This document shows positions 42,381 through 50,709 of a stretch of DNA of 64,000 nt, one piece after another. The stretch covers positions 7,688,001 to 7,752,000 of the forward strand of contig NZ_CP108458.1 of NCBI RefSeq assembly GCF_036242395.1. Direction: 5' to 3'. A model generated the notes under the pieces. That model searched no databases and was not told the origin of the DNA. It was given only the letters and a program-made list of their open reading frames with translations. Within the stretch, counting starts at the first letter, position 1. The number at the start of each line of letters is the position of its first letter. Both the position numbers and the translations under genes were made by a program. Source of the DNA: Kitasatospora sp. NBC_01266. Its GTDB lineage: Bacteria; Actinomycetota; Actinomycetes; Streptomycetales; Streptomycetaceae.

Positions 42381-43114
42381 GCGTTGTCGTACTCCGGCGA
42401 GCCGGTCATCGCGCGGTGCAGCACCGGCCGGCTCTTGCGGAAGTTGTGCTCGAAGAGCTGGCGCAGGTTCTGGGTGCCGTCCCGGAAGGCGTTGAGCTTC
42501 ACCTCGCCGCCCCGCTTGCGGTACTCGATCGGCAGCTCCAGGTAGCGGTAACCCGCCCTGGTGGCAGCGTTCTTGATCTCCTGGGAGAAGGACATGCCGG
42601 TGGACCGGACATCCAGCCGCGACCAGACGTAGCGGCGGAACACCCACATCCCGGACTGCGAGTCACGCAGGTCGTTGCGGAACAGGACCCGGCTGATCGC
42701 GCTCAGCACGCGGTTGGCCAGGGTGTGGGAGGGCTTCATGGCCGCGCTGTTGGCGCGACCCAGCCGGTCGGTGGTCATGAACTCGACGTCGTGGTCGAGT
42801 AACGTGCGCAGCAGGTGCGGCAGCGCGTCGAACGGGTAGGTGCGGTCGGCGTCGCCGGTGGCGATCACCTCGCCGGTGGCGGCATCGAAGCCGGCCCGGT
42901 AGGCGTTGCCGTAGCCGCGCGCGGGCTGGTGGACCACCCGGGCGCCGAGCGTGCGGGCCAACTCGCCGGTCCCGTCGGTGGAGCCGTTGTCGACGACCAC
43001 CACCTCGGTCTCCCAGCCCTCTTCCTTGAGGTGCTGGAAGGGAATGCTCGCCATCACGGCGGGCAGGTTTTCGGCCTCGTTGAGCGCGGGTATGACGATC
43101 GACAGAGTGTTCAA
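42377..43114 (-). CDS. GT2-family glycosyltransferase (dolichyl-phosphate-mannose-synthase-like)
   Basis: A 245-residue GT-A enzyme with IVIPALNEAENL at the N-terminus, VVDNGSTDGT and the ATGDADRTYPFD metal site (D-x-D). The C-terminal part (RSTGMSFSQEI and IEYRKRGGEVKLN) matches the polyprenyl-phosphate glycosyltransferase branch. It probably makes a lipid-linked sugar or primes the repeat unit. It is the first gene of the ten-gene operon; TTG 43114 is preceded by AGAGGAG. Start confidence rests on that site. Confidence 0.86.
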   Translation of the reverse strand: MNTLSIVIPALNEAENLPAVMASIPFQHLKEEGWETEVVVVDNGSTDGTGELARTLGARVVHQPARGYGNAYRAGFDAATGEVIATGDADRTYPFDALPHLLRTLLDHDVEFMTTDRLGRANSAAMKPSHTLANRVLSAISRVLFRNDLRDSQSGMWVFRRYVWSRLDVRSTGMSFSQEIKNAATRAGYRYLELPIEYRKRGGEVKLNAFRDGTQNLRQLFEHNFRKSRPVLHRAMTGSPEYDNA

Positions 43115-43303
43115 GTGAGCTCCTCTGGCAGGCGGAGATCATCGCTGGACGGTACGACTCCGCGCTGGCACGTGGAGTCGGTGGAGCCGCGCCTGGCAGC
43201 GCGGTTGACGCACCCTTCGGCGCCGTCGGGCATGACGCCCTGACGGTCGTGATCCGTACGGGTGGAGTGATGGGCACGAAGTGGGCGGCCGGGTGCCACC
43301 GGT

Positions 43304-43367
43304 GGGTTCGGTGAACCCTGGCGGGTTCGGTGAACCCGTGGCGCCGTACGGGGTTTTGGCGAACCCC
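43304..43367. promoter_or_regulatory. three tandem palindromes, probable regulator-binding array
   Basis: GGGTTC-n3-GAACCC occurs at 43304-43318 and 43323-43337, and a related GGGGTTT-n4-GAACCCC at 43350-43367. The first two are 19 bp apart and the third ~27 bp further. They lie about 190-250 bp upstream of the exopolysaccharide operon. Perfect dyads at near-helical spacing suggest a repressor or activator site. Confidence 0.6.
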
Positions 43368-44136
43368 GACGGTGGGTGGGCACGGCCGCCCGGCCCGTTC
43401 ATGGTGACGTGGTGCTGATGGCAGGCCGACCGGAACAGGTCGGCCGCGATGGCGTGCGTGCTGAAGGCCGGTTACGACCGTCGGCTGTGGTGCACTCCTC
43501 GGCCACGGGGCGGGGCCGCGTGTCTTCGCGGCCCCGGCGCGCCGGTACGGCTGACCCGAACTGGCCGGGCGCTACCGAACCTGCGACTCGTGGCGGTGAC
43601 ACCGGAGACGGCCAAGATCCCCCCTCGGGCTGGACGGCTACTGCAGTGCGTCGCTGTACGTAACGGCCACACTAGCGAGCGTCGAGTTGAGTTGTGAAGC
43701 GTTTCCTGTCTTTCCTGTCCGATTTTAAGTATCCCAACGTTCGGACTTGGGATTCTTTGAGTCAGCCGTTCTATTTCTGAGAAATACTGAAGACTGGCTG
43801 ACAGGGCGTCTGATCGAACTCATTGGTATGACTCAAAACAGCAGCTGGCGAGCGTTCCTGACGCTTCATCGGCCCTGCCGGGCAGCTCACCGCCTCGTAC
43901 TGACGGCCGACCGGCCGGTCGGCAAACGGCTGCCGCCGCGACTGGACCACACCCGGAATCCTGTCTGTTTCCTGTGAAGGACGAGGGGAGTCCGGGTGGC
44001 CGGGCGTGGCACGTGGGGTGTGCGCACTGCTGACGCTGTGCAGTTGCCGTGTCTTCGTCAGGTTTACTCGGCTGCGCGCCTGTTTCTGAAGGGATGCTGA
44101 CAGCCGAGGCCTGCGCCCGGAGCCTGCACGCGGCGG

Positions 44137-44201
44137 CCCGCGCTCGGGGCCCGCGCTCGAGGCCCGCGCTCGAGGCCCGGGTTCGGGGCCCGAGCTCGGT
44201 T
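44137..44201. repeat. short GC-rich direct repeats
   Basis: Several copies of a unit close to cccgcgctcgagg in tandem in the non-coding region just downstream of the DoxX-like gene stop. No function is visible. Confidence 0.7.
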
Positions 44202-44220
44202 CCGGCGCAGGGGGTCGGGT

Positions 44221-44601
44221 TCAGGCCGTGCGCGCGGCGCGGTGCACCCGCAGGGCCCAGCGCACCAGCGGCACCTGGAGCGGCAGCCGAGCGAGGGTCG
44301 CCGCGCGCAGCGGCGCCGGCCGGTGGCGCGCGTCGTAGGCCATCTTGAGGTTGGCCGGGAAGACGGCAACGAAGAATCCCGCCGCCGCCAGCGCGCCGAG
44401 CCGCCGCGTGCGCGGTGCGAGGACGGCCGCCCCGACGGCGAGTTCGGCCACGCCGCTGGCGTACGTCCAGGTGCGCGGGCTGCCGGGCAGCGCGCGCGGC
44501 ACGGTCGCGTCGAACTGCCGGGGTGCGGCGAAGTGGGTGACGCCGGCCCCGATCAGCAGGCCACCGAGGAGCCGGGCGGAGCGCTGCGGAGAAGCGGGCA
44601 T
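44221..44601 (-). CDS. DoxX-like small membrane protein
   Basis: A 126-residue protein with four hydrophobic helices, N-terminal LLGGLLIGAGVTHFAAP and GVAELAVGAAVLAP, and the FVAVFPANLKMAYDAR motif of the DoxX-like family. Members are membrane proteins tied to redox or sulfur metabolism, but roles differ and nothing here narrows it. ATG 44601. Monocistronic. Confidence 0.82.
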   Translation of the reverse strand: MPASPQRSARLLGGLLIGAGVTHFAAPRQFDATVPRALPGSPRTWTYASGVAELAVGAAVLAPRTRRLGALAAAGFFVAVFPANLKMAYDARHRPAPLRAATLARLPLQVPLVRWALRVHRAARTA

Positions 44602-44705
44602 CGGTGCCTCCAGGGTGGGCGGCGGGTCGGCGGTGGCTCCGCGCGGTCGGGCTCCCGGCCCTTGTTACCGGAGGGTAGACGCTGGGGCCGCCCGGTGGTA
44701 CCCGG

Positions 44706-45470
44706 TCAGTGCGCGGAGCTGGGCAGCGGGCGGGCCGGCGGACCGAACTCGCGCAGTGCCTCGTCCACGATGGCCGCCAGCTGGGTGTGGTGGGCGCCCC
44801 GCCAGTAGACCTGGCCGCAGTCGGAACAGCGCGCGAACACGTCGTACGAGCGCTCGGTGCCGTCGCGCAACTGCTCCTGCACCGCGTCCTTGGCCGCCTC
44901 CCGCAGGGGCCCGTTGCAGGCCGTGCACCTGGTCCACGGCGCCAGCGGAGGCGCGAACCGGGAGAGCACGTCGCGCAGTTGCTCGGCCGGCCGGTGGCTG
45001 TACACGTACCCGCCGGCCCACAGCTCGCGGCGGCGCAGCAGCCCCCGGTCGCGCGAGAGCAGCACCCGCCGCTCGGCCGCCGAACGGGCGGCGAGCGCGG
45101 CGTCGCCGATGTCCGGGTTCTCGTACGCGGCGTCAACTCCCAGCAGGCGCAGGCGGCGCGCGAGCGTGCCGAGGTGGACGTCGAGCAGGAAGCGCAGCGG
45201 CCCGGGGACCTGCTGCGGGCGAGTGACGGCCTGCACGGTGATCCGCTCACCATGCTCGGGCAGGTGCCCGGGTGCCACCGGCCGCCCGTCCGCGAGCAGC
45301 GCGCCCACCTCGGTCAGCGGCACGCCGAGCGACTCCACGACGTGCCCGAGGGTCGCGGCGCCGTCGATACGGACCAGCGAGTGCTCCGCGCGGCGCCTCC
45401 CTGAGCTGAGGAACAGCCGCAGCTCAGGGGCGACGGTCAGCGAGATCTCGGGATTCTGCACGCTCTCCAC
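44706..45470 (-). CDS. ThiS-like/Mut7-C RNase-domain fusion with zinc ribbon
   Basis: A 254-residue protein in two parts: residues ~1-80 resemble the Mut7-C-associated ubiquitin-like (ThiS/MoaD-like) fold, and ~90-250 are a Mut7-C PIN-type nuclease domain (FLLDVHLGTLARRLRLLG, SRDRGLLRRRELW) followed by two CxxC knuckles (CTACNGPL and CSDCGQVYWRG) that form a zinc ribbon. The pair is a known fused architecture in bacteria; it is predicted to cleave RNA. No glycine-glycine C-terminus is seen on the ubiquitin-like part. GTG 45470. Confidence 0.85.
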   Translation of the reverse strand: MESVQNPEISLTVAPELRLFLSSGRRRAEHSLVRIDGAATLGHVVESLGVPLTEVGALLADGRPVAPGHLPEHGERITVQAVTRPQQVPGPLRFLLDVHLGTLARRLRLLGVDAAYENPDIGDAALAARSAAERRVLLSRDRGLLRRRELWAGGYVYSHRPAEQLRDVLSRFAPPLAPWTRCTACNGPLREAAKDAVQEQLRDGTERSYDVFARCSDCGQVYWRGAHHTQLAAIVDEALREFGPPARPLPSSAH

Positions 45471-45539
45471 ACGGCCAGCATGCCAGCGCGGGGGCGGGCG
45501 GGGCCAATGGTTTGGGGAGCACCCGGTGCGGCTCGCCCG

Positions 45540-46457
45540 TCACGCCTCGTCGGCCGCCCGCCGTCCCCAGGCGGTGATCAGCGGAGCGGTCGTGACATCC
45601 AGCTCCTCGGCGGCTCCTGCCGCGGCGTCCTCGCCCGGTGTCGCGCTCACCAGCCGGTCCAGGTGACGCTCGATCTCCGCGTCGGTCGCCAGCCCGCCGG
45701 CGATCAGCTGCTCGCGCAACTGACGGACCGTCGCCGCCTCCAGGGTCCGGCAGGCCGCCGAGGTGACCGGGAAGTAGCCCTCCGCCCGCACCTCGCGCAG
45801 GCCCGCCTCGCGCAGCAGCCCCGGCAGGGTGCGGCCGAAGGCCAGGTCGACGCCGCGCTCGGCCAGCAGCGCGCGAAAGCCGCGCCGGATCCGGTTGGCC
45901 AGCTGCTCGGCCGGTCCGCGTTCGTCCGGGCAGGCGAGCGGCTGGAGCGCCGGATCGGCGTCCTCCACCACCAGCCAGCCGCCCGGTCGGACGGCGGCGG
46001 CCAACCGCCGCAGCACCTCGGCGCGCTCGGGCAGGTGCACCAGTACCAGGCGGACGTGCACCAGATCGAACGGCCCCGCAGGTGGCGCGTCGCGGACCAC
46101 GTCGTGGCGGCGCACTTCGATCGGCGCCGACTCCGCGCGCTCCCCCTGAGCGCCCGGCGCCTGCCGACTGTCGGGACCGTCCAGCCCGTCCAGGCCGTCG
46201 AGCCAGGAGGTGTCGAGGTCGGTGGCCAGCACCCGCCCGCTCGGCCCGACCCGTTCGGCCAGCGCCAGCGGGAGCGCGGGCCCGCCCGCGCCGACCTCCC
46301 AGCAGTGCCAGCCGCGCATCGGCCCCAGCCGCTCCAGGTGCGTGAGCGTCCACGGGTCGAACAGCTCGGCGATCGCGGCGAAGCGCTGCCCCGCCTCGCG
46401 CTGCCGGTTGTCGAGCAGGTAGCTGGTGGTGCCGTCGTTCGATGTCAGATCGCTCAT
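45540..46457 (-). CDS. SAM-dependent class I methyltransferase
   Basis: A 305-residue protein with motif I WEVGAGGPALPL, motif II LATDLDTSW, and motif post-I/IV DLVHVRLVLVHLPE. The Rossmann fold is intact, but the substrate is not indicated. A short repeat, LDGLDGLDGPD, sits in the loop after motif II. ATG 46457 was chosen; MVGMSDLT- upstream (46466) is possible. It is divergent from the NAD-binding gene at 46585 over a short gap. Confidence 0.82.
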   Translation of the reverse strand: MSDLTSNDGTTSYLLDNRQREAGQRFAAIAELFDPWTLTHLERLGPMRGWHCWEVGAGGPALPLALAERVGPSGRVLATDLDTSWLDGLDGLDGPDSRQAPGAQGERAESAPIEVRRHDVVRDAPPAGPFDLVHVRLVLVHLPERAEVLRRLAAAVRPGGWLVVEDADPALQPLACPDERGPAEQLANRIRRGFRALLAERGVDLAFGRTLPGLLREAGLREVRAEGYFPVTSAACRTLEAATVRQLREQLIAGGLATDAEIERHLDRLVSATPGEDAAAGAAEELDVTTAPLITAWGRRAADEA

Positions 46458-46584
46458 GCCCACCATCTTGCCTGCCGCCATCGCGGCGACCACCACCCGG
46501 TCGGCCACCAGCATCGGGCCGGCCACCACGCTGACCGCCCGCCAGGTCCACGGTCCGCGTCGCACCGCCCGGTACCGTGGCGGC

Positions 46585-47250
46585 ATGCGCATTGTCATCG
46601 CCGGAGGCCACGGTCAGATCGCGCTCCACCTGGAGCACCTGCTCGCCGCTCGCGGGGACCAGCCGGTAGGCCTGATCCGCCGTCCCGAGCAGGCCGACGA
46701 CCTGAGGCGGCGCGGTGCCGAACCGGTGCTGTTCGACCTGGAGTCGGCCGCACCCGAGCAGCTCGCCAAGATCCTGGACGGCGCCGACGCGGTCGTCTTC
46801 GCCGCCGGCGCGGGGCCCGGCAGCGGCGCCGCCCGCAAGGACACCGTCGACCGCGGCGCCGCCGTGCTGCTCGCCGACGCCGCCGAACTGGCGGGCGTGC
46901 GGCGCTACCTGATGCTCTCGTCGATGGGCGCGGACGCCCACGCCGGTGACGTCGCGGACCCGGTCTTCGGCGCCTACCTGCGGGCGAAGGGCGCCGCCGA
47001 CGACAACCTGCGCGCGCGTGCCGCACTGGACTGGACCGTGCTGCGCCCCGGCCGGCTCACCGACGAGCCGGGCACCGGACTGGTCCAGCTGGCCGCGACC
47101 ACGGGCCGGGGCGCCGTGCCCCGCGAGGACGTGGCGGCCGTGCTCGCGGCTCTCCTGGCCGACCCGGCGCCGCTGGCCCGGCGGACGGTGGAGCTGGTGT
47201 CGGGCCCGCTGGACACGGCGGCGGCCATCGCGGCGGCGGCAGCGGGGTAG
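46585..47250 (+). CDS. NAD(P)-binding Rossmann-fold oxidoreductase-like protein (YwnB/NmrA type)
   Basis: A 221-residue atypical short-chain protein with the nucleotide-binding start RIVIAGGHGQIALHL, where GxxGxxA replaces the classical G-x-x-G-x-x-G. It includes VVFAAGAGPGSG, YLMLSSMGAD and DWTVLRPGRLTDEPG. No Tyr-x3-Lys catalytic pair is evident, so it is likely a sugar/flavin-type reductase or a sensor. ATG 46585. Confidence 0.82.
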   Translation: MRIVIAGGHGQIALHLEHLLAARGDQPVGLIRRPEQADDLRRRGAEPVLFDLESAAPEQLAKILDGADAVVFAAGAGPGSGAARKDTVDRGAAVLLADAAELAGVRRYLMLSSMGADAHAGDVADPVFGAYLRAKGAADDNLRARAALDWTVLRPGRLTDEPGTGLVQLAATTGRGAVPREDVAAVLAALLADPAPLARRTVELVSGPLDTAAAIAAAAAG

Positions 47251-47309
47251 CCGGTTCGGCTGGTCGCCAGCCGGCGTTGTCCCGCTCGTGACCGCACTCC
47301 CGCTCTCCC

Positions 47310-47717
47310 TCAGGAGTTCTGCGGCTGGTCCGAGTAGCTGAGGTCTCCCACCGTCCAACTGCTCACGCTGTCGATGGCGATGCGGTACATGCCGCCGGTG
47401 TGCGGCAGACCGTAGCTGCCCTGCAGGATCCTGGCGAGGTGCAGGTGCAGATGAGCGGGCCGCGCGGCGGTCGCGGTGCCGGACGCGTCCGGCGACGTGG
47501 TTCCGTCGGCTTCCGCAGCCATGAACAGCGCCGCGAAGGGCTTCAAGTGCTCGGAGGCGGCCAGGACTTCGGCGACCCGAACACGCCACAGGCGTTCCGG
47601 CGCCAGTCGGCCGGTGATCACGGCGCCTGGCACGACCACGGTCAGAGCCATCTGATTGCTGTGCTCGGACTCCACCATCGCGGCGATGTCGACGAGCAGG
47701 GCATCGGGGTTCGACAT
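47310..47717 (-). CDS. small conserved protein, GvpU-like (tentative)
   Basis: A 135-residue protein: N-terminal helix ALLVDIAAMVESE, then TVVVPGAVITGRLAPERLW, similar in pattern to GvpU-like accessory proteins (x-G-x-x-I-x-G). The rest is mixed alpha/beta. No other gas-vesicle genes are present, so the name is weak and function unknown. ATG 47717. Confidence 0.6.
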   Translation of the reverse strand: MSNPDALLVDIAAMVESEHSNQMALTVVVPGAVITGRLAPERLWRVRVAEVLAASEHLKPFAALFMAAEADGTTSPDASGTATAARPAHLHLHLARILQGSYGLPHTGGMYRIAIDSVSSWTVGDLSYSDQPQNS

Positions 47718-47790
47718 GCCCCGACAATAGTGCCTGCCGCCGCCCGCCCGCGCGGACACCCCTGCCCGCCGCAGGAACGCCTGCGAACTG

Positions 47791-47834
47791 TGACCAGCCC
47801 CGGACCAGCCCCGGACCAGCCCTGGACCAGCCCC
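47791..47834. repeat. 11-bp tandem repeat
   Basis: Four imperfect copies of ccggaccagcc in the gap between two minus-strand genes, near a run of GACCAGCCC. No coding or regulatory role is evident. Confidence 0.8.
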
Positions 47835-47979
47835 GAGCAGGATCGGGCGGCCGATCCAGGCGACCGCCCCAGGGACGGCCACCCGTACCCCGACCCCGAG
47901 TTCGCTGTCGGCAGACGCATTCGCGACCGCCGGTGGTGCGGAAGGATTCCGGTATGCAGCCGGTCTTCGTCGCAGCCCG

Positions 47980-48867
47980 TCAGGGGCAGTCGAAGCGGTG
48001 GTCGACGGGGCGGTCGGGGCAGGCACGGCACTCGAAGACGTAGACCCCGCCCGCGTCGCCGAGCATGAGCCCGGCCGCGTCCATGGCCGCCCGGCCGACC
48101 TCGCCGCAGGTCTCCTGCCCGTCCACCAGCGTCCGGTCCTCCAGGGGCAGCCAGGCTCGCCAGGCGCCGCCGGAGTACTCCCAGCTGGCGACGGTGAGGA
48201 GGTGCGCCATGGGGTCGCCGCAGGTCGGGCAGTCGGGCCAGTCCGGCTCCTGGGTCCAGCCGGGGTAGCCGCCGAGTTTGATGCCCTCGGCGGTGGACAG
48301 CTCACCCCAGTAGCTCAGGCCGGTCCGCGCCTCCAACCGGTCGAAGCGGTCCTCCAGCGCGTGGACGAGGTCGAGCGGCAGATCGTTGTTGGGGTACTCC
48401 GTGAACGGCTCCGGATGGACCGTGCACGGCCGCGGGACGTAGTGCGGCCGCGCGCCGGCCGGCACGGGTGGCGGGTCGATGACTGCCGCGACGTCGGCGG
48501 CCGAGCGCCAGAAGACCTGCGGCCTGGGCTCGCACTCCTCGTGCTCGAAGGGGCACCACAGCACCTGCAGCAGGTCGGTCCGGTCGGGGAACGGGACCTC
48601 GGGTGCGTCCTGGCGGTAGAGCTGGACGACCGGGACCAGCGCGCTCCCGCCCGGCGGCGCCTGCTCGTCCCCGGGGCCGTAGTGCCGCTGGACGCAGTGC
48701 GGCCACGGCTCGGCGGCGGGCCAGTTGAGCGGGCCGCCCACCGAACTCTCGTGCACCCCGGGAGTTCCCGTGCGCGGATGCAGCCGGGTGGTGGTGCGGC
48801 GCAGCGGGACCAGCTCGGGGAAGAGCTGTTCGACGTCCACGGGGCGGGGCGGGGTGTGGCGGGTCAT
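47980..48867 (-). CDS. DUF1963-like protein (YwqG-like)
   Basis: A 295-residue protein with SSVGGPLNWPAAEPWPHC near the start, then VPVVQLYRQDAPEVPFP, a WTQEPDWPDCPTCGDPM zinc-knuckle-like pair, and GDAGGVYVFECRACPDRP. The GG(x)P-x-W-P sequence and CxxC pairs match the DUF1963 family of uncharacterised cytoplasmic proteins. ATG 48867, with GAAGGG upstream. Cys pairs suggest zinc binding. Confidence 0.75.
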   Translation of the reverse strand: MTRHTPPRPVDVEQLFPELVPLRRTTTRLHPRTGTPGVHESSVGGPLNWPAAEPWPHCVQRHYGPGDEQAPPGGSALVPVVQLYRQDAPEVPFPDRTDLLQVLWCPFEHEECEPRPQVFWRSAADVAAVIDPPPVPAGARPHYVPRPCTVHPEPFTEYPNNDLPLDLVHALEDRFDRLEARTGLSYWGELSTAEGIKLGGYPGWTQEPDWPDCPTCGDPMAHLLTVASWEYSGGAWRAWLPLEDRTLVDGQETCGEVGRAAMDAAGLMLGDAGGVYVFECRACPDRPVDHRFDCP

Positions 48868-48968
48868 CAAGGCCCTTCAAGAAGGTGACGGGAAGGCGGT
48901 GGGCCGGCGGGTCAGTCCAGTTCGAGGACGGGACGGGTGGCGAAGTCCTCGAAAACGGGAGCGGGTGC

Positions 48969-50585
48969 TCACTCCTGCGGGGCGTGGACGGTCCGGCCGC
49001 CGAGCAGGGTGTGGGTCGGGTTGAGGTCGCGGAGCCGGTCGGTGGCGCAGCTGGTGGGGTCGGCGGGCCAGAGGGTGAGGTCGGCCAGGCGCCCGGGGGT
49101 GAGGGTGCCGCGCAGGTCGGTCTCGCCGAGCAGCCGGGCGGCGTTGACGGTGTGCAGGGCGACGGCTTCCGCGCGGGTGATGGCGTGCTGGGGGCCGCGC
49201 ACGCCGGTGACGGTCTGGCGGGTGACCATGCCCCACACCGAGCGCATCGCGCCGTAGGCGCCGACGGGGAAGTCGGAGCCGCCGGTGACGAGGGCGCCCT
49301 GGTCGAGCCATTGCCGGGCGGGGAAGAGGCGGTTGACGCGTTCGGGGCCCCAGAAGCCGTCCTCGACCTCGGCGGTGTCGTGCAGCAGCGGCTGCTGGAC
49401 GGTGACCGGGATGCCCAGCTTCACCGCGCGTTCGCGCTGCTCGGCGTCGGCCAGGCCGCCGTGTTCCATCACCAGGGTGTTGGCGGGCAGGCCGGGGTTG
49501 CGTTCCAGGACCCGCTGGTAGGCGTCGAGCAGGGTGCGCACGCCGCGGTCGCCGTAGGCGTGGGTGCCGACCCGCCAGCCGCGCCGGACCACGGCCTCGA
49601 TCGAGCGGACCAGGGCGTCCGGCTCCCAGGTGAGCGTGCCGTAGAAGTCGCCGTGGTCGCAGTAGGGTTCTTCGGTGGCACCGGCTTCCAGGCCGCCGTC
49701 GAGGATGAACTTCACGCCCCAGACGCGCAGTAGCGGGTCGGCGGTGTAGCGCCAGGGGGCCATGCCGTCCAGCAGGTCCTCGACCTGGGCCGGGTCGGTC
49801 AGGCCGATCGCCGAGACCAGGGCGCGGATCCGGACGCTCAACGCGCCCTCGTCCCGGGCGGCTTGCAGGACGGCGAGGTCGGGCAGCGGGACCGCGCAGT
49901 CGCGCACGGTGCCGATGCCGGTGGCGGCGTAGTCGTGGGAGGCGCGGCGCAGCCCGTCGATCCGGGTGGTCAGGTCCGACGGCGGCAGCAGGTGCTCGAC
50001 CAGGCCCAGCGCGTTGTCGATCAGCCGCCCGTTGAGGCGGCCGTGCTCGTCGCGGCCGATCACGCCGCCGGGCGGGGTGGGGGAGTCCTCGGTGATGCCC
50101 GCCAGGCGCAGGGCGAAGGTGTTGACGACGTCGTTGTGGCCGCCGCGCTTGACCAGGATCGGGTGGCGGTCGCTGGCCCGGTCGAGTTCGGCGGCGGTGG
50201 GCATCCGGCGCTCGGCGAGGTTGAGTTCCTGCCAGTTGACGGTGGTGCGGATCCACTGCCCCTCGGGCGTGCTGGCGGCCCGCTGCCGGATCAGGTCGAG
50301 GAACTCGGGGATGTTGCGGGCCTGGTGGACCGGCACGTCGTGGGCGGCGAGCCCGGCGAAGATCAGGTGGGTGTGGGTGTCGTCGAAGGCCGGCAGCACG
50401 GTGGCGTCGGGCCGGTCGATGACCGTGGTGCGCTCGGTGATCCGACCGTCCAGGCCGTGCGGATCCTCGGACAGCGCGGCGATCCGGTCTCCGACCACCG
50501 CCAGCGCCCGCTGCGGCCGCTGCCCGGCCACCAGGGTGTGTACTGCTGCGGCCCGTATCACGACGTCTGCGCCTCGAACTGCCAT
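48969..50585 (-). CDS. metal-dependent amidohydrolase (YtcJ-like)
   Basis: A 538-residue amidohydrolase-3-type enzyme. Metal-site motifs: FDDTHTHL near 80 (H-x-H), a Lys in VKFILDGGLE (bridging Lys candidate), GTHAYGDRG and VMEHGGLAD (His ligands) and TGGSDFPVG (Asp). YtcJ-like enzymes cleave amides, carbamates or related bonds. It is divergent from and separated by 124 bp from a TetR gene, with a clear operator between them. ATG 50585. Confidence 0.85.
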   Translation of the reverse strand: MAVRGADVVIRAAAVHTLVAGQRPQRALAVVGDRIAALSEDPHGLDGRITERTTVIDRPDATVLPAFDDTHTHLIFAGLAAHDVPVHQARNIPEFLDLIRQRAASTPEGQWIRTTVNWQELNLAERRMPTAAELDRASDRHPILVKRGGHNDVVNTFALRLAGITEDSPTPPGGVIGRDEHGRLNGRLIDNALGLVEHLLPPSDLTTRIDGLRRASHDYAATGIGTVRDCAVPLPDLAVLQAARDEGALSVRIRALVSAIGLTDPAQVEDLLDGMAPWRYTADPLLRVWGVKFILDGGLEAGATEEPYCDHGDFYGTLTWEPDALVRSIEAVVRRGWRVGTHAYGDRGVRTLLDAYQRVLERNPGLPANTLVMEHGGLADAEQRERAVKLGIPVTVQQPLLHDTAEVEDGFWGPERVNRLFPARQWLDQGALVTGGSDFPVGAYGAMRSVWGMVTRQTVTGVRGPQHAITRAEAVALHTVNAARLLGETDLRGTLTPGRLADLTLWPADPTSCATDRLRDLNPTHTLLGGRTVHAPQE

Positions 50586-50598
50586 GATCAACTCCAAA

Positions 50599-50616
50599 TT
50601 AGACTAGACGGTCTAA
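50599..50616. promoter_or_regulatory. TetR-type operator between amidohydrolase and regulator
   Basis: A perfect inverted repeat TTAGAC-n6-GTCTAA, 14 bp upstream of the amidohydrolase start. A weaker match to the same arm lies at about 50654-50671 near the regulator gene. The site between divergent genes is where a TetR protein would control both. Confidence 0.8.
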
Positions 50617-50709
50617 TCCAGAGGCTAGCACTGAGAAGCTGTGATGAATACTGTTAGACTGAGCAATCTATTTAGTGGTGGATGTCCGCAGGTCAGCACG
50701 GGAGCCCCG

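Larger units (their letters stand above)
43115..44220. other. long intergenic region upstream of the exopolysaccharide operon
   Basis: About 1.1 kb without a supported gene. It holds three palindromes (43304-43367), an AT-richer stretch at about 43690-43850 with a TATTTC/GAAATA hairpin at 43772-43786, and GC repeats at 44137-44201. Frames such as 43747-43977 have no ribosome site and no recognisable content. The operon promoter is probably here. Confidence 0.55.

Noticed and set aside
43747..43977. 76-residue plus-strand frame in the AT-richer stretch
   Set aside because: No good ribosome site, no recognisable domain, odd composition; the region is better read as regulatory DNA.
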